From Talinum fruticosum (Eukaryota > Streptophyta > Magnoliopsida > Caryophyllales > Talinaceae), in the NCBI GenBank assembly GCA_021018815.1, contig JAITYX010000010.1, positions 5,704,001 through 5,768,000 of the forward strand: a stretch of DNA of 64,000 nt. Direction: 5' to 3'. The translations under genes were made by a program, and so were the position numbers. The notes under the pieces were generated by a model that ran no database searches, was not told where the DNA came from, and saw only the letters and a program-made list of their open reading frames with translations. Positions 1-10,511 of the stretch are shown in pieces; positions within the stretch are counted from its first letter, which is position 1; the number at the start of each line of letters is the position of its first letter.

Positions 1-1036
1 AAGCAAAAGAGAACGATCATCCATCCCTCCAAAATCAAGCAAGGAAAGAATGAACCTCTTAACGACTATGTCTAAAGGTTCCATGGAGAAGCTGCCCTAA
101 TCCCGGACTTACAAGATGCAGTAGCCTATATCACCTTCCTTAATGGGCTCAAGGGTGGAATATTCAAATTCTCCTTGGCCGAGCAAAAGATATGTACCTT
201 GGAAGACGCACTTTGAAAAGCGGCGGACTTCATCCAAGCAACATAAATATGTGTTGAAGAAGGAAAAGAAGTCAACAGGAGGGGAGAGAACGAAAAGATC
301 ACTCGGAGAGCCGATAAGAGACACAAGAACTATGCTATCAATCACCATATTAATACCGATCCGAGGAGCATCTTGATAGAGATCAAAGGTCATCCAATGT
401 TAAGAAAGCCAACGCCCATGAGAACTCCCTACAAATTGTAGAATCCTAATAAGTATTACAAGTACCATGAGCTAATGGGGCACGATTCCACTCGAATGCC
501 AAGTGCTTAAAAAGCGCTCTAGGAGCTCACCAATAATGGCTAGATTGAACGCTTCCTCAAAAAAAGCTCCAGAGGAGCGCAAAGAGACCCTTCAAATCTC
601 ACAGACGAGCAATAAGATAAAGCAGACTCTATCAAAGTCGTCGCGACTATCGATGGGGGCTTGGCGAGAGGCCTTACTCATCTTCTTGGAAGTCTCATCT
701 CCGAAGTGCCCAACAAGTCATGGTAACAGGGCAACCTTCCTCCTTGAAGGTTCCAACCATGAAGTTTGGAAAGCAAGACTTGAAGGGCATAGTTACCCCT
801 ATGACGACTCGATGGTCATTAAGTTGAAGATTTTTGATGCTATATTAAGAAGGATCCTTATGGACACAGGAAGCTCGGTGTATATTATCACCTTGGAATG
901 ATTAAGCAAGTTGAACTACTCCACACAAGATCTCATTCCCTCGTCAATCCCATCATTGGATTTGAAGGGCAAACAGTCCATCTCATAGGCATGATACGCC
1001 TACTGTTAGAGTTGGATAGAAGGCTAAGGCCAGTGT
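1..1036 (+). pseudogene. Ty3/gypsy gag-protease remnant (Tat-like)
   Basis: Translation in broken frames gives a retrotransposon gag segment at about 40-240, with the usual order of a DY..RF box, a short alpha-helical stretch and NGLKGG..KFSLA. It is followed by a zinc-knuckle-like region and an aspartic protease start at about 800-1000, where MDTGSS carries the catalytic Asp at about 860. The tail reads like the protease flank NPIIGFEGQ..MIRL of Tat/Retand-type plant elements. In-frame stops lie at about 73 and 213, with further stops and frame changes downstream, so no working polyprotein is left. RT, RNase H and integrase are absent, and the left end runs off the window. The family assignment is from motif memory; gypsy origin is secure, the lineage less so. 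Confidence 0.75.
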
Positions 1037-1605
1037 GAGACCCGAGGGTTTTAAGTAGGTTAATTATATAGTTAAATTAAATTAGGTGATGTTGTGCAAT
1101 TATCAAGTGTTTATATAGTTTAAATAGTAGTTATATTCACTTGTTTTTACTCGAATCCGAATGGACAAAGACTCGAGATAACTTATATTTATTACTTTTA
1201 TTTTCTACCTAAATTATCCCCAAACAAAAAAGAAAAGAAAGGGGATAAGAGGGGCCATTAGGTGTCAATGGGCAGATAGGATTAATGGAGAGAGAAGTTG
1301 GTGGCCTTTTCGGAGAGAGCCACGCAGTAGAGAGAGAGAGAGAGAAGTAAAGAGAGACCAGAGAAGAGGAAATCGAGGGGGAGGACACAAAGAGAGAAGA
1401 AGCGAGGGCGATGGCCAAAAGAGAGAGAGAAGAGGCCAAGGAGGTCGGCAGGAAGGGAACGACAATTGTTAAATCTTATACGGTGCTCATCCAAGCACCA
1501 AGTCAAAATCCAGTATTTGAATCCCCAAATACAAAGATAAAGACTACACATATTTGTTCCTTTAGACAAATCTATCACAAGTTTTTCCTAGTCTCGAAGT
1601 CCTTT
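1037..1605. other. non-coding spacer with purine-rich tract
   Basis: No gene is supported here. A strongly purine-rich stretch at 1205-1450 contains an (AG)8 microsatellite at 1329-1345. Open frames on both strands of it are low-complexity Ser/Leu- or Arg/Glu-rich and look like shadows of the repeat. The spacer may include a decayed LTR of the preceding gypsy element, but no second copy was found to prove this. Confidence 0.5.
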
Positions 1606-1989
1606 CACTACTGCATGAATGGTCTTTAACAATAGTTATAAACGACTTTTAACAAAGGTTGATAATCATTGTCTAAGCGAGCATTGTTAAAAGTCGGTAT
1701 CTTTTGACAATGATTCTACAACCGTTGTCAAAGACCACTTATAACAATAGTTCTGCAAAAACAATTGTTGTCATAGATGAAGACTATTACAATGATTCTT
1801 AAAAAATAAGAGTTGTTAAAAGCCCCGACCAAACTAGGTCTAATAACAACGGTTGTTCTAGAACTATAGTTAAAGAGACTTATAAATTATCTTATCAAAC
1901 CTTTGTCATGGCAACCGTAGTCATAGGTCTCATATGACTACGAGTTACTGAGAATAATCGTTGTTGAAAGTTTTTTTCCCTTCAGCCCT
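1606..1989 (+). mobile_element. CACTA-like terminal fragment with AACAACGGTTGTT repeats
   Basis: The segment opens with CACTACTGCATGAATGG, close to the CACTACTA.. terminus of En/Spm (CACTA) transposons. It is filled with short direct and inverted copies of motifs such as AACAATAGTT, AACAAAGGTT and AACAACGGTTGTT (for example near 1847-1859), as expected for CACTA subterminal transposase-binding repeats. No matching 3' terminus or target duplication was found. It is abruptly followed by a second CACTA-like start at 1990, so it is probably a truncated or interrupted terminus. Confidence 0.5.
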
Positions 1990-2290
1990 CACTACTACAG
2001 GAACCAACTTTCAATGATGGGTCTTTAATGGCGATTAAAAGGACAAACTGTCATGAAAACTGGATCGGTGGCATTTTTGTAAATAACGAGGCATTGTTTA
2101 ACACATATGATGATGGTTCTTTCCCAGAACTGTCGTCATATACATTGTTGAAGACATGTAACGATGGTTCTTTAACAGAACCGTCGTGAAATGTCACATA
2201 TGACGACGGCTCTATGAAAGAACCGTCGTCATATGTCTTTCGGATCAACTTCAAAAACGAGAACATACCTGGTGTTTCCACCCTCACTTA
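1990..2290 (+). mobile_element. CACTA 5' terminus with ACGACGGTTCTTT subterminal repeats
   Basis: CACTACTACAGGAACC at 1990 is a near-canonical CACTA terminus. From 2050 to 2245 there are at least four alternating direct and inverted copies of a motif like GACGGTTCTTT / AAAGAACCGTCGTC, spaced tens of bases apart, which is the subterminal architecture of En/Spm elements. The partner terminus was not found in the next several kilobases, and no transposase frame follows, so this is a fragment or a strongly decayed element. Confidence 0.55.
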
Positions 2291-3400
2291 CATCTACTCT
2301 CGGTTTTATCGCTTTCTACGTTTCTCTCCTCCACATCCCTCCTCGAGTTAGAATTTGTAACTTCCTCACCGGTCGACTTGAATTGGTAAGCCAACTTACA
2401 CCCTCGCCATTGCAGCCTTCCTTTCTCTTAATCTTTCATTTCTTCATAGTTTCCTCTCATCTCTTTTACGTGTATAGCTCCTCAAACTAATTCTCATTGT
2501 CAAGCCTCTCCTCATCCTCTCCGTTGTCGCTTCTTGGGCATGAATCTCTATCCTCTCTTATTTTTCGCTTTAAATTATTTACAAAATGTATTATAGTTAA
2601 ATGTTAAATGTATTTGCATTAATTATGTGAATGTTGAGAGTGCGGGTAATGTTTGAGATTGTTAAAATATTGAATCTTTGTTGAAATGTTGAATATTGAG
2701 AATGTGGGTAATATTTGTTTACTTTATTAAGTTGAAAATTCGTGAAATGTTTGAGATATTGAGAAATTGGTTTAGGAGTTGAGAATTTGTGGTAGTTATA
2801 GTGAAATAAAATGATAGTTAAGGATGGTAGATCGAAAGAGTGTATCCAAATTTGTTTAGGGTTTTAGAGAAATAGAAAGATAATTTGGATATAGGATCAT
2901 CCCCAAAAACCTTCTCATAAAGGTAAATTTATATTCAAATTTGTTTATTTTGATGTGGTGATGTTGGGGTGAACTCATTTATCCAATTATCAAAATTGGT
3001 ATCCAAATATACTTAGAGTTTAGAGAAATAAAAATATTTATGGTTTAGGGTTTGAGAAAATATAAAAATTTGTGGTTATATGTTTAAGGATTAATAGGGA
3101 GAAAATATAAATGTGAAAATATAAAAAATCGAAAGGTTTTTGGATATAGGGATTTCCCCAAATACTTGTTATAAAGATAAATTTGTTATCAAATTTATTT
3201 ATTTTTATGAGTTGAAGTTGAAGGTGGACTAATTTATCCAGTTATCTAAATTTCTGGTTTCTTTTTTGTTGCAACTTTGTTGTATTATACATGATCGTAA
3301 ACAAGAGGTCATGATTTTGTTGAATTTTACGTAATTCATAAGACAATAATAAAATATGAATGAAATGTTGAGGCCATCATTTAGTTTGCTTTAATGACCG
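2291..3400. repeat. AT-rich non-coding stretch with a direct repeat pair
   Basis: No coding region is supported. Two copies of an approximately 115-120 bp sequence lie in direct orientation at about 2885-3000 and 3138-3255. Each begins TTGGATATAGG, then a CCCCAAA block, then AAATTTGTTTATTTT or a variant, and ends with a TTTATCCA.TTATC box. They are diverged (roughly three quarters identical by eye), so the duplication is old. The stretch may be the inner part of the CACTA element that starts at 1990. Confidence 0.5.
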
Positions 3401-3539
3401 AAAACATAATAGGAATCGGAATTTCCTTTTTGTGATTAACAATGAGGTCGGTTTTACAAGACAAAACATGAAGTGTAGATGGAATATAGGTCGATCCACA
3501 AAGAAGGTTAGAAGGTCGAGGAGTCAAATGGAAACAAAA

Positions 3540-4900
3540 GGTCATAAACAATATTGAGAAAACTTTGGGTGATATCTTTTATCCTCCTAGGAATTCTAAT
3601 CCTTTATATTTTAACTTGCTTGAATTGGGATCAAATGTGACTCTATTGTTTAGACCACGCTGTACTCAAATGCTCCCAAAATTCCATGGTTTTGATGTAT
3701 ATATGTTTTTGATGGAGTTCGATGAAGTGATTTCTATATGATGCATTTTTCTGATGTTTCCATCGATGAAGTTAGAATGAAATTAATTCCTTTTTCTTTA
3801 AAATATATTGCTAAAGATGGATGTATAGCTTAAGTGCTAATTCTATTTCTACTTGGGATGAATTGTTTAAAATGTTATTGAGAAAATATTTCCCGAATGG
3901 TAAAGCTGTGAAGCTAAGGAATGAAATCAATTAATTTATTCAAATGGATAAAGAAACATTTTGGAAATACTTTGAAAGATTTAATAATATGTTGGCCTAA
4001 TGTCCCCACCGTGGTTTAGAATAGTGGTGTTTGTGCCAAATTGTTTACGAAGGACTTGATCAACATACTAGAACCATGCTAGAGTCCATGTGTCAAGGTG
4101 GTTTTCTTTTTAAGAGCCCTATAGTTGATTGGAAATTTTTAGAGGACTTAGTAGAAAAGAGCATGCAATAGGAAACCACTAGATATGAGAGTCTTAGTTA
4201 TAGGATTAATAGTGCAAATGGGGGTATTCCTGTTGTGTCCGATGTGAGTCACCTTGAGTCTAAAGTTGTTGTATTTGAAAACATGTTAAGGGGTTTAACT
4301 GTTCAACCTCAATCTGTCCGGACTTCTTTGGTGTCATGTTCTCATTGTCAATGCTTAGATTATGTTTTGAGTACTTGCTTTTACTTAGCCACAAGCCAAG
4401 AGCAAGGGCAAGTGAATGCTGCATTCCAAAGGACTAAGTTTGACCCTTACTCTTACATATTTAATAAAGGGCACCCAAATTTTTCTTAGAGTAGTGGACC
4501 TAATGTTGTAGGTCAAAACATTCCCCAACCCACTTCGTTTCCTTCAGGCTTTTACCAAAGGACGACTCATCCAGCCGTTCCCAATGCACTTATACCACAA
4601 CCTCCCATTGTTCGGACTCAAATCCCTCCTAGTTATACCTATGTTGATAAGAGAGTTAACAATCGTGAAAGATCACACAATAACCTCGAGAAAATGATGA
4701 ACACTATAACTCGAACAGTTTATGCAATTGACTCAACTTTCCACCTCTACCTCTAGAGATAAAGGAACTTTTCCAAGTCAACCGGAGGTGAACTCCAAGA
4801 GTATAGCCACTTCTTCTGCTGGGGGTTATTTGTGAATGATAATGTGAGGAGAGTGAATTCGACTATATCCCTTAGATCTGGATGAGAAATTGATAACCAT
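3540..4900 (+). pseudogene. Athila-like gag remnant
   Basis: Broken frames read as an Athila-type gag: a LLPKFHGF box near 3670, a KFFP.GKAVKLRNEI segment near 3885-3930, then WKYFERFNNMLAQCPHRG with the Gln codon mutated to a stop. Next come a YEGLDQHTRTMLES segment and VNAAFQR..FDPYSYIFNKGHPNFS at about 4410-4490. The VNAA...HPNFS box is typical of this lineage. Stops and small indels interrupt the frame many times. The protein would have formed the particle core around the element RNA; this copy cannot make it. Confidence 0.7.
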
Positions 4901-5227
4901 GTGGGTGACCAAGATAGGGAAACATGTAGATATCCTTACACTTTATTAAAAAACCATCTTTTCCTTTATCCCATCAAGAGACTGGTTCATCCAAGTATTC
5001 CTAAGGACACTACCGACGGTGTTCCTCCCGGGACTTTTGTTACCCCTTCTTCTAAAAGAGGAAACTAAGGAGAAAGAGATTACTAATATAGCAGAAACGT
5101 CATCTCCTATAGATTCTTCTTTTCCTTCTACTGTACGAGCTCATGAGCACGTAATTCCTTTTCCCCATCATCTAAAACAAATGGACCAGAATAATATTGA
5201 TAAGATAAGAGAAACTTCCACTCAAGT

Positions 5228-5770
5228 TAAAATTAACATTCCCCTGCTAGATGCTATTCAACGAGATGCCTTCATATGCCAAGTTCTTAAAAGAGTTGTG
5301 TACTACAAAGAGAGCTACTAATGTTTCTAAAAAGGTGTTCCTAACTTCTACCTCTATCATCAACCAAAAAATTTCAATGAAGTATAAGGACCCCGATTTC
5401 CCTACTATTTGTATAGTTATTGGGAAACAAGTGCATTAATAGAGCTTTACTTGATTTAAGGGCCAGTTTCAACTTGACACCCTTCACTATGTATGATCAT
5501 CCAACTGGCTGATAGATATATCAAGTTGCCTTTAGGTGTGGTAGAAGACGTATCGATCAAAGTGGATGAATTTATTTACTTTATGGACTTTGTTGCGATT
5601 GAAACTAAAAAGTCTTCAACCACAGGACTCAAACTCCTATTATCTTAGGGCATTCTTTCCTAGCTATTGCAAATGCTCTTATTAACAATAAAAATGGCAT
5701 GATGAAACTGTCTTTTGGCAATATGACTCTTGAAGTGAATATTTTTAAATTGCAAAGACAACCTGCTAGA
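5228..5770 (+). pseudogene. Athila-like protease remnant
   Basis: After frame changes the translation matches the conserved protease module of Athila elements: INIPLLDAIQRDAF, then CTTKRATNVSKKVFLT, YKDPDFPTICIVIG, RALLDLRASFNLTPF (the active-site box, normally DLGAS, here with Gly changed to Arg), LPLGVVEDV, and a tail NGMMKLSFGNMTLEVNIF near 5692-5750. Frames are interrupted by stops and indels. The altered active-site box alone would be expected to kill the aspartic protease that processes the polyprotein. It continues the gag remnant and is joined to an integrase tail with no RT between. Confidence 0.7.
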
Positions 5771-6066
5771 TTTGGTGATTTGGGAATCTCCTCTATTAAC
5801 TAGATAGAAGATTCTATTTTTGATGAGCATGATGATATGTTAGCTATTGAATCCGAGTCTTTTATGTTGGATAATGAGCTTGAGTATGATGTGCTTCAAT
5901 TTGATAATATACACTCCATAAGCTCTATTTCTAAAACTATTTTTGAAAATGGTACAAATCCTGATCCACCTACATACCACATAGAATTAAAACCTCCCGT
6001 AATCCTTGATTGCTTTAATTATGTCTTGAATGAGACCGTGAGGAGAGGAAATTACAACTACGTGAG

Positions 6067-6350
6067 CTAGAAAAGATTAGGGTTGAGGCCTATGAGACTA
6101 CTAGATCTTCTAATGAGAGAGCAAAGTTGTATCATTACAAACATATTCTTAGGAAACAGTTTACTCCGGGCATGAAAGTGCTCTTATATGATTCTAGGAT
6201 CCATGTTTTTCCAGGAAAACTAAGGTCCCGATGGACGGATCCGTTTGTTGTTACTCATGTTTTTCCCTATGATGATGTTGAAATACATGATCTTGAAAGT
6301 GGTGCTAAGTTCTAAGTAAATGGCTACAGATTGAAACAGTTTTGCAACTA
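6067..6350 (+). pseudogene. Athila-like integrase C-terminal remnant
   Basis: The plus-strand frame contains ERAKLYHYKHILRKQFTPG, then KVLLYDSRIHVFPGKLRSRW, DPFVVTHVFPYD.VEIHDLESG and VNGYRLKQF. This is the C-terminal domain of plant Ty3/gypsy integrases, where the FPGKLRSRW.GPF box is diagnostic. One stop (about 6313-6315) interrupts it before the VNG.RLK end. The zinc-binding and catalytic DDE parts are missing because the sequence jumps here directly from the protease-proximal region, so this is the right edge of an internal deletion. Confidence 0.7.
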
Positions 6351-7600
6351 CCCTACACAAAAAGGTAGAGTGTCCGATACTCCGCGAGCTAGTTTGTAAG
6401 CAGTAATGTACTGAGAGGATAGTTTGGGTGCATCTAGCACTCGACCTGGTTTGATGGAAATTTCTCTCCCTTCTTTTCTATTTTACTTTCTTTTTGTATA
6501 TATTTTGATGCTTTATTCTCTTTTTCTTTTATAATTGAGTCATGTCTTTTTCTTTATTTGTTTTTTAGTCCTCTTTTTGTTTTGTAAATATTTATTTTTT
6601 TTAGTTTTTTTTTCTTTGAGTTTCTTCCCACTTTTACTTAGGACACTGTAACGTTTAGATGTGGGGTTGGGAAACCTTTCTTTTTGAAAAAAAAACCAAA
6701 AAAATATAACAATCCAAAAAGATTTTCTTTTATCTTGGAAGGGATTGTATATATTCTAATTGATTTTTAAACCATTGTGACTTAGTTATTAGGTTGTAAA
6801 AGGGAAATATACATGATGACACTCACCTCTTAGTATGACAATTCTAACATCATTTTTTCTAACCATGGCAAACCATCGGAATTTGTAAAATTTATACTCA
6901 CTTTTATAAAAGTCATTTGCTCTTAGGTCTAAAGCTATCAGTCGTTGATTCACCCACTTATCTTTTGTACAAAAATAAATTTCATGTTTTGTTTTGCATT
7001 AAAAAAATTAAAAATAAAAGAAAAATAAAAAGAAAAATAAAGTCGGGAATGATAAGAATCGTTTGAGGCATGCGCTACTAGGTGCTACCCATTGAGGCAA
7101 TAGTTGCTACTAGGTAAGGCTTGCTTCCCAAATGATGTGAAATAAAGTACTAGCCAAGTGGGTTGAGTCGGTTGTGTAAGCCTAAATTAAGGGAGTAATA
7201 GTACACTTTCATATCACACACTAGGTCGGATTCACTATTCTTAATAGAATAAAGAGTTGGAAATATTGATGTATGTTTGTCGTCAAAAGAGGGTGAGAGG
7301 TTTGATATGTATAATACAATTAGATATAAGTTGATAACCGAGTACCAAAGGTGATATGATTGATCGGGATATGTATATGTTCTCCTTATTATAAATTTTT
7401 TTTTCAGTTTTTCTTTCTCCATCTTTCTTTCTTTTCTTCCTCGGATTTTGTGGGTATATCTGCTATAATCCCTCACGAGACCTTACTCGTCCACTTGGGC
7501 TACCAAGGGGTTTAAAGGAGCTTGTTACATACGCTAAATGCAACTGTGATTCCTACAAAAGTGATTTAGGATATTTTTAGTTTTATTTTACTCGAGGATG
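6351..7600 (+). other. non-coding 3' region of the Athila-like element
   Basis: No gene is supported. The stretch is T-rich, with A/T homopolymer runs (6575-6605, 6690-6705, 6995-7035) and the lineage-typical GATGTGGGG tract near 6660. An open frame on the minus strand at 7150-7476 has no recognisable domain and is interpreted as chance. Confidence 0.45.
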
Positions 7601-8465
7601 AGCAAAATCTAGGCGTAGGAGTATTTTTTGAATCCAAAAACATGATATTTTTAGTAACTTTTTGCATCTTATTTTGTTCGTAATAATTATTAATTAGGAA
7701 TTTTAATGTGATTTGTTTTATTTTCGTAGGAAGTGTGGAAAAATTTCAGAAATAATAAGAAGAGCGGAAAAGCGAAGAATTGGGTAGATCATTTAAAGTT
7801 GGCCCAAATTGAGCCCGAGAATGAGACCAAACTTTGTCCACCCTTGCTTGGCTCATGCGACTGTCATGTCTCAAGTAGCTTGTCCTCATGTATTGTCTTC
7901 GGCCCCTTATTACACCTGAAGCCCAAGCATCTTCTTCCTCTCCCATTCTAGTTCCTCGACGCTTCACGAAACCCTAGCTCCCATTCCTCTCTTTCTTCAT
8001 TGAAACCCTAGCCCAAAAGCCCCTCCTCTATCTTCTCTTACTGCTGCCGAGAATCGAACCCTAGCCCTCTCTATCTCTCTTCTCTTTGGCCCTCCCTCAC
8101 AACTCCATCTCTATCTCCATCTCTAACTCGCTTTCTCATCTTCTTCCCATATTTGCTGTAGTTGGCCTTTCCTTAAAGCCCTCAACCACTCAAACACTCT
8201 CTCTCCTCTATCCCCTTTACCCTCAGCCCGAACCTTATCCTCACACTAATGCTATCGCTTTTGTATCTCCTCTTCGATCTCCTTCCTTAGTTGAATCCTA
8301 CTCAATCTCTCCTTCTCATCTTGGCAACCGATCCCCGTGTCCCCTTCGAACTCTATCAACAATTGAGGATTTTCGGGACCTGAACAGAGGAAAGTGCAAG
8401 GCCGAATGAAAGAGTTTAAAAGGGGAAGCGATGGCGAGGAATTCGGGGATGGATAGCAAGCAAGG
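7600..8465 (+). mobile_element. probable 3' LTR of the Athila-like element (partial)
   Basis: CTCGAGGATGAGCAAAATCTAGGCGTAGGAGT at about 7591-7622 resembles the conserved polypurine/LTR border of Athila/Tat elements. The sequence that follows has the character of such LTRs (leader-like CT-rich, CCCTAGCCC-containing stretch at 7960-8090). It ends where the copia LTR begins at 8466. No second LTR copy is in the window, so borders are inferred. Frames at 8086-8409 are Ser/Leu/Pro-rich and not credible genes. Confidence 0.4.
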
Positions 8466-9948
8466 TAAAGACTTATTTTCTAACTCTAAGTCATTCTGAT
8501 TATTACATGAAGACTCGGTATAAATCCTATCTCTCTTAAGTTTTGATTTCAAGTCATTCGAGTACTATAGAAACTTGTGTGTAAGTTTTCATTACGTTAC
8601 GACTGACTCGAAAGCACCTTATTACGTATCTCATACACCGATGTTTCTAAGTCACTCAAACATCACTCAGAACTATCACTTGCCCAAATAATTTCTTTAA
8701 CACTCTTATTCCGAGTATTGACTGTGTCTTTTAACGCAAAAGAGAATTGCAATGTTAATTCCTTATTCTAAGTCGAGTTTATTTCCGGAAAATTATTTGA
8801 CAAGATCAAGTTGTTATACTCGATATTCGATTTTCTCTACTTGATCATCCATAGGATTGACTCAAATAGAATTTGAGTATATTGAATATTAGACTCGGAA
8901 AATCCCATTCTATCGGGCCAAAGATAGTTAAACTTTTAATTGTGCTAATTTAATTATTATATGTGTCTAATCTTGGACCAAAGTATTTCATACTTTGAGA
9001 ACCAATGTGGTTTGCTTTTGTAGGTTATTCAAACAAGGCTAACTCATTTTTCAAATACAAAAGTAACCGGCTTCTAACTGTCAAACACCAGTGGACAGGT
9101 TTTACCTACTTCAGGACATGGCTTAGGCATTGTGTTAGGGTTGTCTGTTTCCAAACCGGAAAACTCCAACTCTAGGTTTAATGATTGTTTCCACCACAAC
9201 TTTCAGTCACCATCAAGTGATTGGACCATCTTTTGGAGCCAAGAGCCGTTGCACAATGGTCACATCTTAACGGATTTTTTTGAGTGACTCGGAAGAGCCA
9301 TTACAACGGGTAGCGAAGACTTATGTCCGGAACCAAGACTCAACGGTCATTTTGCCTGGTTGGCTATAAATAGAAGCCACCTCACAAGACTAGGAGATTG
9401 CTAAACATTATTGCTTGAACACATTACTTGAGCTAAAGTTGTTGTTCTCATTCTTTATTCAATCTTCTATTTACAACTCCAAGTCTACATCTAATATTTT
9501 CTGAGTCGCAAAGAAAATCTTGTAATCAGTCACAATCTTTTCTTACTTTCCGAGTAAGGTCTCTTGACTGAGCTATAAGGATTAACTCAGGTCGGTTGTC
9601 CCTTATTGTAAAGGTTATCTCAATCAGGAAGTACTAGATCGGATAAGGTAACTTTTGAGTCTAGGAAAACCTTGTAAGGAATTATTTAAGGGAGCAATTT
9701 TGGTAGAGTAAGTCCTTATATTTTGTGGATTCAAAATAGTCGATTTGACTTGGTGCATGGATTAGCAATGTCCGTGGTTTTCTGCCACAGGAGCGTTTCC
9801 ACGTAAATATGTATTATCACTTTTTGAGTCTAATCTAGACTCGGAATCTGCTGTTTAGCTTATCTCGTTGCAAAAGTCATTTAATTTTATCCATCACTTA
9901 ATTCACCCCCTTCTAGGATGACTTAGACTCTCCATGAGCAAACCTTCA
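8466..9948 (+). mobile_element. Ty1/copia LTR A (5' side)
   Basis: The segment aligns with two other copies in the window, B at 19204-20641 and C at 28753-30277. Shared blocks include AAGACT..TATTCTA..TCATTC at the start, GGACCAAAGTATTT.ATACTTTGAGAACC, CTTGTAATCA, a CTATAAATAG TATA box at 9364-9373, TCTAGGAAAA, ATTTTGTGGATTCAAAATAGT, GGTTTTCTGCC, TCTAATCTAGACTCGG, and a terminal CTCTCCA..GCAAACCTTCA. LTR A is closer to C than to B by eye. About 10 bases downstream, CTTATCACAAGG is a weak candidate for a tRNA-Met primer-binding site. No clear 5-bp target duplication was found. Confidence 0.75.
9364..9373 (+). promoter_or_regulatory. TATA box of copia LTR A
   Basis: CTATAAATAG is conserved at the same place in LTR C (about 29696-29705) and as TATAAATATA in LTR B (20064-20073). 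It is followed by the transcribed R/U5-like part ending at 9948. This marks the plus strand as the element's transcription direction. Confidence 0.65.
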
Positions 9949-10511
9949 TAAGGCACTTATCACAAGGTCAAAGTTTAGATTAGGTTTTTGTTTTTCCTTT
10001 CCTGAAATTTCAGTCTTTAGTATCAAATTTTTAGTTCTAAAATTTTAGTTTAGGTTTCAATTTTCAATTTTTGATTTTAGGTTAGAGTAGTTGAATTTCT
10101 CTTAAAGGCTGAATTCAAATTGATGAGCTGACATTGGTATTGAATTGTTGTGAATTTCCTTAAGATTATTCGATTTGATCTTAGTATTCGAATCAATTTG
10201 TTCATAGTTCGAGTTTGTTGGTATAATTTCTTAACTTGTTCAATTTCAATTTTATTGGTTCGATTTTTATTAGATATAATTGCAATCTGATTCTTGCACT
10301 TTGTTTAGGTTTTTCAAATCTGATTTGTTTAATTCTGATTTAGTTATAGTGCACTTTGTTTACTGGTATTTTACTATCATTGAAGGTTGATGCTCCGATT
10401 TTTAATTTTTTTGATGTTCAGTTTAATCTCCGACGGTCAATTTGTTCCGAGCTGATATCAGTTTAAGTTTTACATTTTAAGTCTCCGAACGTTTCGCAAT
10501 CTGATTTCCGT

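Larger units (their letters stand above)
3420..8465 (+). mobile_element. Athila-like Ty3/gypsy deletion derivative
   Basis: Remnants lie in the right order for one plus-strand element. Gag (3540-4900) comes first, then protease (5228-5770), integrase C-terminus (6067-6350), and a long non-coding 3' region with a GATGTGGGG tract near 6660. A polypurine-like GGCGTAGGAGT at about 7612-7622 follows, and then LTR-like sequence to the junction with the copia LTR at 8466. The RT, RNase H and integrase core between protease and integrase tail are missing, so the copy could only have moved with help. No matching 5' LTR was recognised upstream of 3420, so the left limit is approximate. Confidence 0.65.

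Noticed and set aside
1209..1578. Three overlapping minus-strand frames rich in Ser and Leu
   Set aside because: They come from the purine-rich AG tract read in different frames; no conserved protein is visible.
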